64,000 bases of DNA from Lentzea alba. GTDB lineage: Bacteria; Actinomycetota; Actinomycetes; Mycobacteriales; Pseudonocardiaceae. Positions within the stretch are counted from its first letter, which is position 1. Each line of letters starts with the position of its first letter. The stretch covers positions 1 through 64,000 of the forward strand of contig NZ_JAAMPJ010000019.1 of assembly GCF_011067745.1 (NCBI RefSeq), written 5' to 3'. Position numbers and translations under genes: made by a program. The notes under the pieces are model-generated. The model made no database searches, was not told the origin of the DNA, and saw only the letters and a list, made by a program, of their open reading frames with translations. Shown one piece after another: positions 35,003-44,400 of this stretch.

Positions 35003-35767
35003 GTGATCACGCCCGAATACGTCCTGTCGTCGCGCGAGTTCGAGGTGCTGTGGCAGACGCTGCGGCTGGGCCGGATGCCGTACCCGCTCGACGTGCCGAG
35101 CGAGGGAGCGACCGAGGGAGAACGCAAGGCACTGCAGGACAGCACCCTCGCCGGGCTCCGCGACCGCGGCCTGGGAGACGACGAGCGGCTCGAGGACCTG
35201 CTGCGACTGCTCGACGACCACGACGTGTCAGTGGACGCCGTCGCCGGACTGGACCGGACCGTGCGGGCACTGGCCGCCTCCAACGGCACCGAGGCCGTGC
35301 TGGCGGTCATCGACGGTGAGCAGGTCGGCCTCAGCGAGATCAGGGCGACCGGGCTCGCGCGCGAGATCGTCCGGTTGCTTCCCGCCGGGCAGGCGGGTCC
35401 CGGCAACGCGCTTTCGCTGCGGGTGGACACGTTGCGGCAGGCCGTCGCGCTGCAGGAGGCCGAGCCCGAGGACGACGACTCCGAGGACCCGTGGGGCGCG
35501 GCCGACGACGAGATGGACGACCGGCAGGCGTTGCAGCGAGCCGGGTTGTCCGCCCAGGACGCGCGCCAGGTCGACGAGCTCGCGGCGAACCGGGTCGCGG
35601 GCGGCCAGTTCGGCGTGACGCACGGCCGGCGCCGATCGGACGTGGTCATCAACTGGTTCGACACCCACCAGGGCCGCTACCTGATGGTCAACTCCGACGG
35701 CTGGGTCAGCCTCTCCCCCACCGACAACGACCGCATCGCCACCCGGATCGACTCCGTCCTGACCTGA
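35003..35767 (+). CDS. espG: EspG-family type VII secretion chaperone, copy 1 (254 aa)
   Basis: EspG proteins bind the PPE half of PE/PPE dimers in the cytosol and deliver them to the ESX machine. The family signature is at the start (VLSSREFEVLWQTLRLGRMP, then YPLDVPSEG), followed by an alpha/beta core (LAVIDGEQVGLSEI, LAREIVRLLP) and a final GRYLMVNSDGWVSLSPTDND. GTG 35003 is preferred because the protein then begins ITPEYVLS exactly like the 253-aa paralogue at 38211; GAAAGG is 11 nt upstream. A GTG at 34979 is the alternative. It sits alone, 380 bp before the PE/PPE-like pair. Confidence 0.88.
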   Translation: MITPEYVLSSREFEVLWQTLRLGRMPYPLDVPSEGATEGERKALQDSTLAGLRDRGLGDDERLEDLLRLLDDHDVSVDAVAGLDRTVRALAASNGTEAVLAVIDGEQVGLSEIRATGLAREIVRLLPAGQAGPGNALSLRVDTLRQAVALQEAEPEDDDSEDPWGAADDEMDDRQALQRAGLSAQDARQVDELAANRVAGGQFGVTHGRRRSDVVINWFDTHQGRYLMVNSDGWVSLSPTDNDRIATRIDSVLT

Positions 35768-36146
35768 GGGCACGGCCCGATTTCCCAGTGACACCAAGGA
35801 GTTCGCAGATCCATTGCCCGTTGATCAAGCCAATACGTCAACCGGCGAACGTACCGAGCACAACATCAAGAAAGCCCTAAATACTAGGTGTAACCCCATG
35901 TGATTTAGACCACAGTGATCACAGGCTTAGCCCGATCCGGTGGTGTGAACAAAGATCGAGTGCCCGAACGGGCAGGCGTCGAGAGCGCTCCCACCACCAG
36001 CGCAAACGATCTTCCCGATCATCTTCCGGCCACCCGGTGTCGGCCCGTTTCGCTGTGACACAAGGCATTGTGAACGCGAATCTCAATTGGTAACTCGCGC
36101 GCGGCAAAGTGAGTGGCGCGCGGAAAAGACCCCCGATACTGCCCGC
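35768..36146 (+). promoter_or_regulatory. Probable promoter region of the PE/PPE-like cargo operon
   Basis: 379 bp without a convincing gene and of noticeably lower GC. At about 35899-35923 it contains TGTGATTTAGACCACAGTGA followed by TCACA. GTG-N8-CAC within it comes close to the Crp-type half-sites described in actinomycetes (GTG-N6-G-N-CAC, with one mismatch). All genes from 36147 to 63234 could be driven from here. The regulator is not identifiable from sequence alone. Confidence 0.4.
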
Positions 36147-36527
36147 ATGTACATCGTCGGTGACAACGACGCTGTCCCGCTCAAGGACACCGTCAGTTCG
36201 GGTCAGGTGCAGATCGACCCGACCGCGGGCGAGGAGCTCCGCAAGCAGTTCCAGGCTCAGATCGACCAGGTCGACTCGTGGCTCGAACGTGCGAGAACCA
36301 GCATTGCCCGTCCTGCGGCCCTGGGCGCGAACCCGGTCGGTGACGCGATGCGAGACAAGTTCACCCATCGCGCCGAGGGTGAGCAGTACTCGTTCGTCAG
36401 CGTCATGTCCGCGTACCGCACCGTGCTCGAGCAGACGAAGAACTCGATCGTCCAGGCGATCGACAACTTCACCCGCCTCGACGAGGAACACCAGGCCGAA
36501 CTGAAGAAGCACATGGGCAACAGCTGA
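36147..36527 (+). CDS. PE-like small helical ESX substrate (126 aa)
   Basis: ATG 36147 is taken as the start; an upstream in-frame GTG at 36087 would add 20 residues with no ribosome site. The protein is predominantly helical: IDPTAGEELRKQFQAQIDQ, then a loop with Pro/Gly (ALGANPVGDAM), then SFVSVMSAYRTVLEQTKNSI. This two-helix layout, directly before a PPE-like gene and an espG gene, is the PE/PPE/EspG arrangement known from ESX systems. It has no canonical Pro-Glu motif, so the PE label rests on size and context. Confidence 0.75.
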   Translation: MYIVGDNDAVPLKDTVSSGQVQIDPTAGEELRKQFQAQIDQVDSWLERARTSIARPAALGANPVGDAMRDKFTHRAEGEQYSFVSVMSAYRTVLEQTKNSIVQAIDNFTRLDEEHQAELKKHMGNS

Positions 36528-36570
36528 CCTGCGGGCAGCTGAGTCCATCGACGCGAGAGGCGAGCCGGTC

Positions 36571-38214
36571 ATGCCCCCCGAGACCGACCCGAGCGAGATC
36601 GAGAACAAGCCGGTCCTCACGGACCCGCAGAACTGGGCGTCACGCTCGCACCCAGAGCTCTACGCCGCGGTCCACAACAACAACGACCCCGGCCAGGCCG
36701 GCGAGATCAGCTCCGACTGGAGCAGGTACGGCTCCGAGCTGGCCGAGGCCTCACGCACGATGAACGCGGTCATCACCTCGTCCGAGACCAAGTGGACGGG
36801 TGCCGCCGCCGAGGCCGCCCGGGCCGCGATGAAGAGGCTCGGCGACTGGGTCGACGAGACCGCGCGCACCGCCGTCGAGGTCAGCAACAAGGTCGCCGAC
36901 CAGGGCCGCGTGATGGAGGCGGCCCGAGCGCAGATGCCCGCGCCGGTCCAGTTCGACTGGAACAAGGCAGCGGCGGCGCTCTCGCAGCCGGGCACGCCCG
37001 CCTTCGTGCTGGCGTCCGCCGACATCGCGGTGGCGAACGCCGCGTCGCGCGCCGCGCACGACCAGGCGGTCAACGTGATGGCCACCATGGAGAACAACTC
37101 CCGGCAGATCGACACGTCGGTGCCGACCTTCAAGCCGCCGTTCAACCCGAACACCGGGCAGGTCGAGGAGCCGGTGATGGCGACGGCCCGTTCGGGCGCC
37201 GCGCCCGCGCTCGGCAACGGGGTGGACGCGCTCATGTCGACGCACGCGCAGGGTGCCGCCGTGGCCGCTCCGCCGTCGACCGCCGGTGCGGGAGCGGGCG
37301 GCGGAGGTGGCGCGGCCGCTGCCGCGAACCAGTCCGCCCCGGCCGCGTACTCGCCGTCGGCACCGGGCTACACCGGACCGGGCAGCCCCGGCGGTGGCTC
37401 TGGCGGAGGCGGCGCGGGCTACACGCCGCAGATGCCGGGCTACAACCCCAACACCAACACGAACGTGGCCGCCGCGTACACGCCGACGGCACCGGGCTAC
37501 TCCGGTCCCGGCAACAACGGCAGCACCTACACCAGCAGCAGCGGTGGCGGTGGTGGCAACAGCACCTACACCCCGCAGATGACGGGCTACAACCCGAGCA
37601 CGGGCGGCGCGAACCGTCCCGGCAACAACCAGTACACGCCGAGCTTCCCGCAGACCCCGGTCGTCGGCAAGGACATCGCGAACCCGAACTACACGCCGCA
37701 GAACCCCAAGGGACCCGCGGCGTACACGCCGACGGCGCCCGGCTACAACGGTCCCGGCGGCCCAGGTGGTCCGGGCGGTGGCTCCGGTGGCGGTGGCGGC
37801 GGTGGCGGCGCCGGTATGAAGGGCGGCCCGATGCCCTACACCCCCTCGATGGGTGGTGGTGCTGGCGGCGGCGGCGGTGGTGGTGCGTTCGGCGGCGGCG
37901 CGGGCGGTACCGGCGCGGGTGGTGCCGGTGGCGCGATGCAGTCCGGTGGCTCGGCCGGTGTCCAGGGCCAGGGCGCACGTCCCGGCATGATGGGCATGGG
38001 TCCCGGTGCCGCGTCCGCCGCTGGTGCCGGCATGGGCGCGGGTGCCCCGATGGCCGGCGCTCCGGGTGCCGGTGGCAAGGGCGAGGACGACAAGGAACAC
38101 CGTTCCGCCAGCTACGTCATGGGCGGCGACCTGTTCGAGGTCCCCGGTGAGAACCTGCCCCCGTCGGTGATCGGTGCGGGCAAGACCAAGAAGAAGGGCC
38201 CGGACGCGTCGTGA
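36571..38214 (+). CDS. PPE-like ESX substrate with Gly/Tyr/Pro-rich repeat tail (547 aa)
   Basis: ATG 36571 follows GAGGCGAG. Residues 1-185 are long helices with ETKWTGAAAEAARAAM (Trp-Thr-Gly turn), as in PPE/WXG-type proteins. The rest is a low-complexity tail in which Y-T-P-x-x-P-G-Y (for example AAYTPTAPGYSGPG) recurs about eight times between Gly/Asn runs. After a Gly-rich block the protein ends with a more ordered SASYVMGGDLFEVPGENLPP. The stop overlaps the espG GTG by 4 nt, so the substrate and its presumed chaperone are co-translated. Probably surface-exposed or released. Confidence 0.82.
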   Translation: MPPETDPSEIENKPVLTDPQNWASRSHPELYAAVHNNNDPGQAGEISSDWSRYGSELAEASRTMNAVITSSETKWTGAAAEAARAAMKRLGDWVDETARTAVEVSNKVADQGRVMEAARAQMPAPVQFDWNKAAAALSQPGTPAFVLASADIAVANAASRAAHDQAVNVMATMENNSRQIDTSVPTFKPPFNPNTGQVEEPVMATARSGAAPALGNGVDALMSTHAQGAAVAAPPSTAGAGAGGGGGAAAAANQSAPAAYSPSAPGYTGPGSPGGGSGGGGAGYTPQMPGYNPNTNTNVAAAYTPTAPGYSGPGNNGSTYTSSSGGGGGNSTYTPQMTGYNPSTGGANRPGNNQYTPSFPQTPVVGKDIANPNYTPQNPKGPAAYTPTAPGYNGPGGPGGPGGGSGGGGGGGGAGMKGGPMPYTPSMGGGAGGGGGGGAFGGGAGGTGAGGAGGAMQSGGSAGVQGQGARPGMMGMGPGAASAAGAGMGAGAPMAGAPGAGGKGEDDKEHRSASYVMGGDLFEVPGENLPPSVIGAGKTKKKGPDAS

Positions 38215-38972
38215 TCACCCCCGAGTTCGTGCTCTCCCCACGCGAGTTCGACGTCCTGTGGCAGGAGTTACGCCTCGGCCGGATGCCTTACCCGCTGGAC
38301 GTGCCGACCGAGGGCGACACCGAGCAGGACCGCCGCGTGCTGCGCGACAAGACGCTCGAGGAATTACGGCAGCGCGGCCTGGCCGACGACCCCCAGTTGG
38401 AGGAGTACCTGCGGCTGCTCGACGACCACGTCACGTCGGTCGACGCGGTGGCGGGACTCGACCGGACGGTGCGGGCCCTGGCCGTCTCCAACGGCTCCCA
38501 GGCCGTGCTGGCGATCATCGACAACGACCGCGTGGGGCTGCTGGCGATCCGGGAGACCGGCATCGCCCGCGAGATCGTGCGGGTGCTGCCCGACGGCGAG
38601 CCCGGTCCCGGCACGGCGGTGAACGTGCGGGTCGAGGCCCTGCAACAGGCCGTCGCGTTGCAGGAGGCCGAGGAAGAGGACGACTCCGACGACCCGTGGG
38701 GCGCGGCCGACGACGAGATGGACGACCGGCAGGCGCTGCAGCAGGCCGGTCTGTCCGCCCAGGACGCCAAGCAGTTCGGTGAGCTCGCGGCGAACCGCGT
38801 CGCGGGCGGCCAGTTCGGCGTCACCCGCGGCCGGGAGCGCTCGGGTGTCGTGATCAACTGGTTCGACACCCACCAGGGCCGCTATCTGATGGTCAACTCG
38901 GACGGCTGGCTGAGCCTCTCGCCGACCGACAACGACCGCATCGCCACCCGAATCAACGCTGTGCTCGCGTGA
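38211..38972 (+). CDS. espG: EspG-family type VII secretion chaperone, copy 2 (253 aa)
   Basis: GTG 38211 overlaps the PPE-like stop (GTGA). It is closely similar to copy 1 throughout: VLSPREFDVLWQELRLGRMP and YPLDVPTEG at the start, an acidic stretch (EEEDDSDDPWGAADDEMDD) in the middle, and GRYLMVNSDGWLSLSPTDND at the end. The coupling to the PPE-like gene is the strongest contextual evidence that this copy chaperones that substrate, with EccA presumably releasing it. Confidence 0.92.
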   Translation: MITPEFVLSPREFDVLWQELRLGRMPYPLDVPTEGDTEQDRRVLRDKTLEELRQRGLADDPQLEEYLRLLDDHVTSVDAVAGLDRTVRALAVSNGSQAVLAIIDNDRVGLLAIRETGIAREIVRVLPDGEPGPGTAVNVRVEALQQAVALQEAEEEDDSDDPWGAADDEMDDRQALQQAGLSAQDAKQFGELAANRVAGGQFGVTRGRERSGVVINWFDTHQGRYLMVNSDGWLSLSPTDNDRIATRINAVLA

Positions 38973-39002
38973 GCCGTTGAACCGCCGCCGCCGGAGGACC
39001 GT

Positions 39003-39524
39003 GTGAACCCCGCGAACCCCACTCAGTGGGTCGAAGAGTACGAGGCCAAGCTGGCCGACCTGAAGAAGAAGTCGGAGGACCTCACGGAGAACTTCGCGGC
39101 GTCCACCGCGACCGTGACGTCGAAGGACGGGGCGGTGATCGTGACGGTGGGCCCCAACGGCGGCCTGCAGGACCTGGTGCTCAAGCGCCGCGCGGTCGAG
39201 CTGGGCTCGGCCCGGCTCACCGCGGTGATCCTGGAGACCGCGCGGCAGGCCCAGAAGCAGGCCGCGCAGCAGGTCCTGGAGCTCTTCAAGCCGCTCGGCG
39301 AGGGCACTGAGGCCTACCAGATGGTCTCGGACTCGATCCCGGACGACGACCAGGACGTCGAGGAGACCGAGTCGTACAACGAGATCGACGAGTTCGACGA
39401 CGAGCCGGAACCCGCTCCGGCGCCCCCGCCGATGAGCCGGCCGGCGGCTGCCCCGCAGCCGGCGCCCGCCCGCGGCCGCCGTCGCGCGGACGACGATGAC
39501 GACGATGACAACCAGCCCTGGTGA
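39003..39524 (+). CDS. YbaB/EbfC-like protein with acidic tail (173 aa)
   Basis: GTG 39003 with GGAGG 7 nt upstream. Residues 1-95 follow the YbaB plan: helix (WVEEYEAKLADLKKKSEDL), strands (VTSKDGAVIVTVGPNGGLQD) and a C-terminal helix (RLTAVILETARQAQKQAAQQ). Residues 100-173 are acidic and Pro-rich and end in a run of Asp (RRADDDDDDDNQPW). It is the second YbaB-like protein of the locus and again lies beside large WXG-type cargo genes. Whether it binds DNA or cargo is unknown. Confidence 0.8.
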   Translation: MNPANPTQWVEEYEAKLADLKKKSEDLTENFAASTATVTSKDGAVIVTVGPNGGLQDLVLKRRAVELGSARLTAVILETARQAQKQAAQQVLELFKPLGEGTEAYQMVSDSIPDDDQDVEETESYNEIDEFDDEPEPAPAPPPMSRPAAAPQPAPARGRRRADDDDDDDNQPW

Positions 39525-39533
39525 GGAAAAACG

Positions 39534-41384
39534 ATGACCGCGCCTGAAACGCCACTCGCGTCCCCTCCCGGGATGAAGATCACCGAGGAGAACAAGCTCA
39601 AGGGCTCGCTGTTCATCGAGGCCTACGGCAGCCTCATCGACGGCATCAGCAAGGACGCCGAGTCCGAGACCGAGAAGGCGCTGGACATCACGTTCAACGC
39701 CATCGGCGCCGCGTCGGCGACCGTGATGCTCGCGATCGACCCGCTGGGCAGCATCATCGGTGCCGGTGTCGGCTGGCTGATCGAGCACGTCTCGTTCCTG
39801 CGCGACGCCCTGAACCAGCTGATGGGCAACCCGGAGGAGATCCAGGCCAACGTCGAGGCGACCAAGGCGCGCGCGGCCGAGCTGCGGGTGCTCGCCGAGG
39901 ACCACAAGAACGGGCTCGCGACGTTCGACGGCTGGACCGGCGCGTCGTCCGAGGCGTTCAAGAAGAGCATGGACGGCATGTCGCAGGAGCTCGACGAGCT
40001 CGCGCAGGCCGTCGAGACCAAGGCCAAGATCGTCGCGATCATGGGCATGCTCGTCACGGTGCTGCGCGACATCGTCCGCGACCTGATCGCCCAGCTGATC
40101 GGTTCGCTGATCGGTGGCGCGATCCTCGCGGCCGCCGCCATGATCCCGACCTTCGGCGCCTCGATCCCGATCTTCTGCGGCTTCGCGGTCGGCAAGGCGG
40201 TCGCGCTGGGCACGAACATCGCGTCCCGCGTCGCCCGCGTCGTCGCCGCGCTCGGCCGTCAGATGAAGCGCATCGGCGACCTCGACGACATCATGGCCAA
40301 GATCAGCAAGGGCTGGCAGCGGTTCGAGAACGTCGCCGACGTCGCCGAGATCGGCTACGAGGCTTACAAGGCGCAGAAGGACGTCGACAAGAAGATCGAC
40401 GAGGCGGTCGCGAACAACCAGCCCGGGGGCACTTCCGGTGCCAAGACGGGCCAGGACGGGACCGCGACGGCAACGCTCCCGAACGCACCGCGCGCCATGC
40501 AGGACGGGACCGCGACGGCGACGCTGCCGAACGCACCGCATGCCGAGCAGCAGGACGGAACTGCGGCGGCCACGCTTCCGAACGCACCGCGTGTCGGCGC
40601 GGTCCAGATGGACTCGCTGCAGCCGACGCACAGGCAGATGAACGCCGTCGAGCCGATGCAGCCCGCGTACAGGCAGATGAACGCGGTCGAACCGTTGCAG
40701 CCCGCGTACAAGCAGATGAACGCCGTCGAGCCGATGCAGCCCCTCCAGCGGATGGAGGCCGTGCAGGCGCCGATGGCCCGCCTGCAGATGGACGCGGTCG
40801 AGCCGTTGCAGCCGATGCACCGCACGGAGGCCCCTCAGGCCCTCCAGGCCGCGCACCGAGTGGAAGCCCCCCAGGCCTTCCAAGCCGCGCACCGGGTAGA
40901 GGCGGCTCAGGCGTTCCAGGCCCCGCATCGCATGGAAGCACCCGAGGCGCCGGTGGCGTTCTCGCGCGCGGAACGGCCGGAGGCGCCCGTGGCGTTCTCC
41001 CGGGTCGAAGCGTCGGACTCGACCATGACGTCCGGTGTCTCGATGACCGCGGGCACCCCGGTGCACGAAGCCGTGCAGCCGATGCAGGCGCGGGAGATGT
41101 ACGCGAGCTACGAGGCCACCCCGGCCGAGCCACTGCAGCCGATGCAGGCGGGCTACGAGCCGATGGCCCGGACGCAGATGTCCCACACGTTCGAGGCGCT
41201 CGAGCCGCGTGAGGGTTACAACCCGCTCGTGGAGCACGCGGCGTTCGCGAGCGAGGCCACGCCGGTCGAGGAGAACTACAACCCGTTGCAGTCCTACGAC
41301 AACGTCGCCCCGGCGGGTGGCGCCGCGGCCCAGCCGCTCCGGCCGGCCGTCGCCCACGAGCGTCCGACCAGGCCGTCGGAGTAG
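39534..41384 (+). CDS. WXG-type cargo protein with hydrophobic core and Met/Gln repeats (616 aa)
   Basis: ATG 39534 follows GAGGAAA, 9 nt after the YbaB-like stop. Residues 1-160 are helical, with a first hydrophobic hairpin (ASATVMLAIDPLGSIIGAG) and FDGWTGASSEAFKKS (Trp-x-Gly) near residue 142. Residues about 165-240 form further hydrophobic helices (VAIMGMLVTVLRDIV, GGAILAAAAMIPTFGA). The C-terminal half has DGTATATLPNAPR three times, then many RQMNAVEPMQPAY-type repeats, then ARVEAPQAF-type units. Similar plans occur in CpnT-N-like ESX exporter/cargo proteins. Position directly before the giant gene suggests a secretion partner or channel for it (inference). Confidence 0.78.
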   Translation: MTAPETPLASPPGMKITEENKLKGSLFIEAYGSLIDGISKDAESETEKALDITFNAIGAASATVMLAIDPLGSIIGAGVGWLIEHVSFLRDALNQLMGNPEEIQANVEATKARAAELRVLAEDHKNGLATFDGWTGASSEAFKKSMDGMSQELDELAQAVETKAKIVAIMGMLVTVLRDIVRDLIAQLIGSLIGGAILAAAAMIPTFGASIPIFCGFAVGKAVALGTNIASRVARVVAALGRQMKRIGDLDDIMAKISKGWQRFENVADVAEIGYEAYKAQKDVDKKIDEAVANNQPGGTSGAKTGQDGTATATLPNAPRAMQDGTATATLPNAPHAEQQDGTAAATLPNAPRVGAVQMDSLQPTHRQMNAVEPMQPAYRQMNAVEPLQPAYKQMNAVEPMQPLQRMEAVQAPMARLQMDAVEPLQPMHRTEAPQALQAAHRVEAPQAFQAAHRVEAAQAFQAPHRMEAPEAPVAFSRAERPEAPVAFSRVEASDSTMTSGVSMTAGTPVHEAVQPMQAREMYASYEATPAEPLQPMQAGYEPMARTQMSHTFEALEPREGYNPLVEHAAFASEATPVEENYNPLQSYDNVAPAGGAAAQPLRPAVAHERPTRPSE

Positions 41385-41453
41385 TCCAAACCGGCAGCCG
41401 GGATCCCGCTCGTCCTGCTTCGTTCTGACGCTGTATCTGGAGAATCGCCGCTC

Positions 41454-44400
41454 ATGGCCAAGGGGAACGTCAACACCAACCCACCGCCGAACACGAACCC
41501 GGCGCCGAATCCGACGTCGGCTCCCCCGACGACGGGCACCGGTGGCGGCGGGCCGACGGGCAACAGCGGCTACTCCATGAACGACTCCTCGATGCAGGGG
41601 TTGCAGAACAAGGCGGGTGACCTGGGGTCCCGGCTGTCGAGCATTTCCAGCGGCCTGCGCGGCCTGAACTTCAGCGGCAACGCGCTCGGCCCGATCGGCC
41701 TGTTCGCGGTGCCGGCGCTCAACGCGTCCAACGACAACGCGGTGTCGCAGGCGGACAAGGGCGCCAAGGCGTTCACCGACGTCCAGTCCGGCCTGAAGGC
41801 CACGCACCAGACGTCGGTCACGACGGACACGAACCAGGGCAGCAACTTCAAGTCGGTCGACACGACCACCAACGCCAAGCCGCCACCCGGCGGCGGCGTG
41901 AACGTCAACAACCTCAGCTCGCAGGGCAAGAACGTCACCGACCCCACGGCGGTCAAGGGCGGCGGCGTCCACACGCCCGGCCTCAACACCCAGGGCGGTC
42001 CCAAGGTCACCGGCCCCACGGCGGTCAAGGGCGGCGGCGTCAACACCCCCGGCCTCAACACCCAGAGCGGCCCGAAGGTCACCGGCCCCACCGCCGTCAA
42101 GGGCGGCGGCGTCAACACCCCCGGCCTCAACACGGCCGGCGGCCCCTCCGTCAGCACCACGCCGAACGTCAAGGGTGGTAGCGGCGTCAACACGCCAGGC
42201 CTCAACACGGCCGGTGGTCCTTCCGTCAGCACCACGCCGAACGTCAAGGGTGGTAGCGGCGTCAACACGCCAGGCCTCAACACGGCCGGCGGCCCATCGG
42301 TCGGTGCCACGCCCAACGTCAAGGGCGGCAACACTTCTGTCGGCGGTCGCCTCAACCCGCAGGGCGGTCCCTCGGTCGGCACGACGCCGAACGTCAAGGG
42401 CGGCAACGGTCCTGTCATCGGTGGGCTGACCACGCCCGGCGGAACCCCCGTCGGCGCGACGCCCAACGTCAAGGGCGGCAACGGCCCCGTCGGCACCGGC
42501 GGCGTGAAAACGCCGGGCGGCCCCGCTGTCGGCGCACCCCCGATCGTCGGCGGCACGCCCGGCGCGGCGTCACCGAAGCCCGGCAGCACGCCCGGCGGCG
42601 GTGGCAAGGCAGGCGGCGTCCCCACCGTGCCCGGCAGCGCGACCCCAGGCACGGGCGGCAAGTCCGGCGTGACAGCTCCCAGCCCGCAGAACGCCGTGAC
42701 CTCGCCCTCGACCGGCGGCTCCCGCGGCGCCACCCCTCCCGGCACCCCGCCGCCCATGGCGCCCCCGATGGCTCCGGGCACCCCCGGCGCGACCGGCGGC
42801 GACCGCGGCGGCAGCAAGTTCGGCACGGGCGCCGGCAAGGGCGTGTTCGACGCCCCCAAGCCCGGCACGCCCGACAGCACCATCTCCAAGGCCCCGCCCA
42901 GCACCACCTCGACTCCCCCGCCCGCGCCGAAGCCGACCATCCCAGGCACGCCCGGCACGACCCCAGGTGCCACGCCCGGCACGACTCCCGGTGCGACGCC
43001 GGGTTCGCCGACCCCAGGTTCGCCGACCCCAGGTTCGGCGACGCCGGGTTCGGGCGCCCCCAAGCCCGGCGGCATTCCCGCCACCCCCGGCACCCCAGGC
43101 AGCCCGGCCCCGACGACGCCCGGCCAGCAGAGCTCCGTGACGTCCCCGTCCACCGGCGGCCCGCGCGGCGCCACCCCCGGCATCACGCCACCCGTCTCGG
43201 CCAACCCAGGCGCCGCAGCCCCGCCCATGGCACCCGGCGCAGGCGCGAGCCCCGCCGCCACCGGCACGGAACGCGGTGGCAACAAGTTCGGCGGCCCAAC
43301 CGGCGCCAAGGGCGTGTTCGACGCTCCCAAACCGCCCACCCCGGACAACACCATCACCAGGGCACCGGGCACCTCTCCGTCAACGCCCCCACCGGCCCCG
43401 AAGCCGACCCCGCTGACCCCACAGCCAACCTCAACCGCGCCTCCCACCAACGCACCGGGCACCACCACCGCCCCACCGCCCCAGTCGCGCCCGGCCCCGG
43501 CCACCAACGCGCCGTCCCCCCAGACGCCGCCTCCCACCACCGCACCACCCACCCAATCGCGTCCGGCTCCAGCCGCGCCGCCGATCAGCACACCGCCTGC
43601 GAACACGCCGCCCCCCAGCACCACGCCGCCCCCGCAGACGCCGCCCCCCAGCACCAACACCGCACCACCCACCCAGACGCGCCCAGCTCCGACCGCACCG
43701 CCGGTCAACACGCCGTCCCCCGCGCCGAACACGCCGTCGCCAAGGCCGGACGCCACTCCGTCCACCCAGCCACCGAGGGCCGACACGGCACCGCCGGCCC
43801 AGACGCGCCCGGCCCCGGCCGCACCGCCGGTCACCACACCGCCTGCGCCCACCCCCGCGACGAACGTCCCGCCCGCCAACACCGCGCCACCCACCGAATC
43901 GCGCCCGGCTCCCGCCGCGCCCCCGGTCAACACGCCTCCCGCGAACACGCCGTCACCCACGCCCGCGCCGAACGTGCCGCCCACCAACACGGCACCGCCC
44001 GCCGACTCACGCCCGGCCCCGTCCGCGACCCCCGTCACCACGCCCTCTGCGAACACGCCGTCGCCCACCCCAGCGACGAACGTGCCGCCCACCAACACGG
44101 CACCACCCGCCCAAACGCGCCCGGCTCCGGCCGCGCCACCGGTCACCACACCGCCGCCCGCGCCGAACACCACCCCGTCCACCCAGCCACCGAGCACCGA
44201 CACGGCACCGCCGGCCCAGACACGCCCGGCCCCAGCCGCACCGCCGGTCACCACGCCGCCTGCGAACACGCCCTCGCCCACCCCCGCGACTAACGTGCCG
44301 CCGGTCAACACCGCACCGCCCGCCGAGTCGCGCCCGGCTCCCGCCGCGCCCCCGGTCAACACGCCGCCTGCGAACACGCCGCCGGCCAACCCCGCACCAC

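Noticed and set aside
36087..36146. Longer N-terminus for the PE-like protein
   Set aside because: The added 20 residues are Arg-rich, with no ribosome site; ATG 36147 gives the usual small helical protein.
38364..41972. 1202-aa minus-strand frame
   Set aside because: Antisense across four good plus-strand genes with ribosome sites and family signatures.
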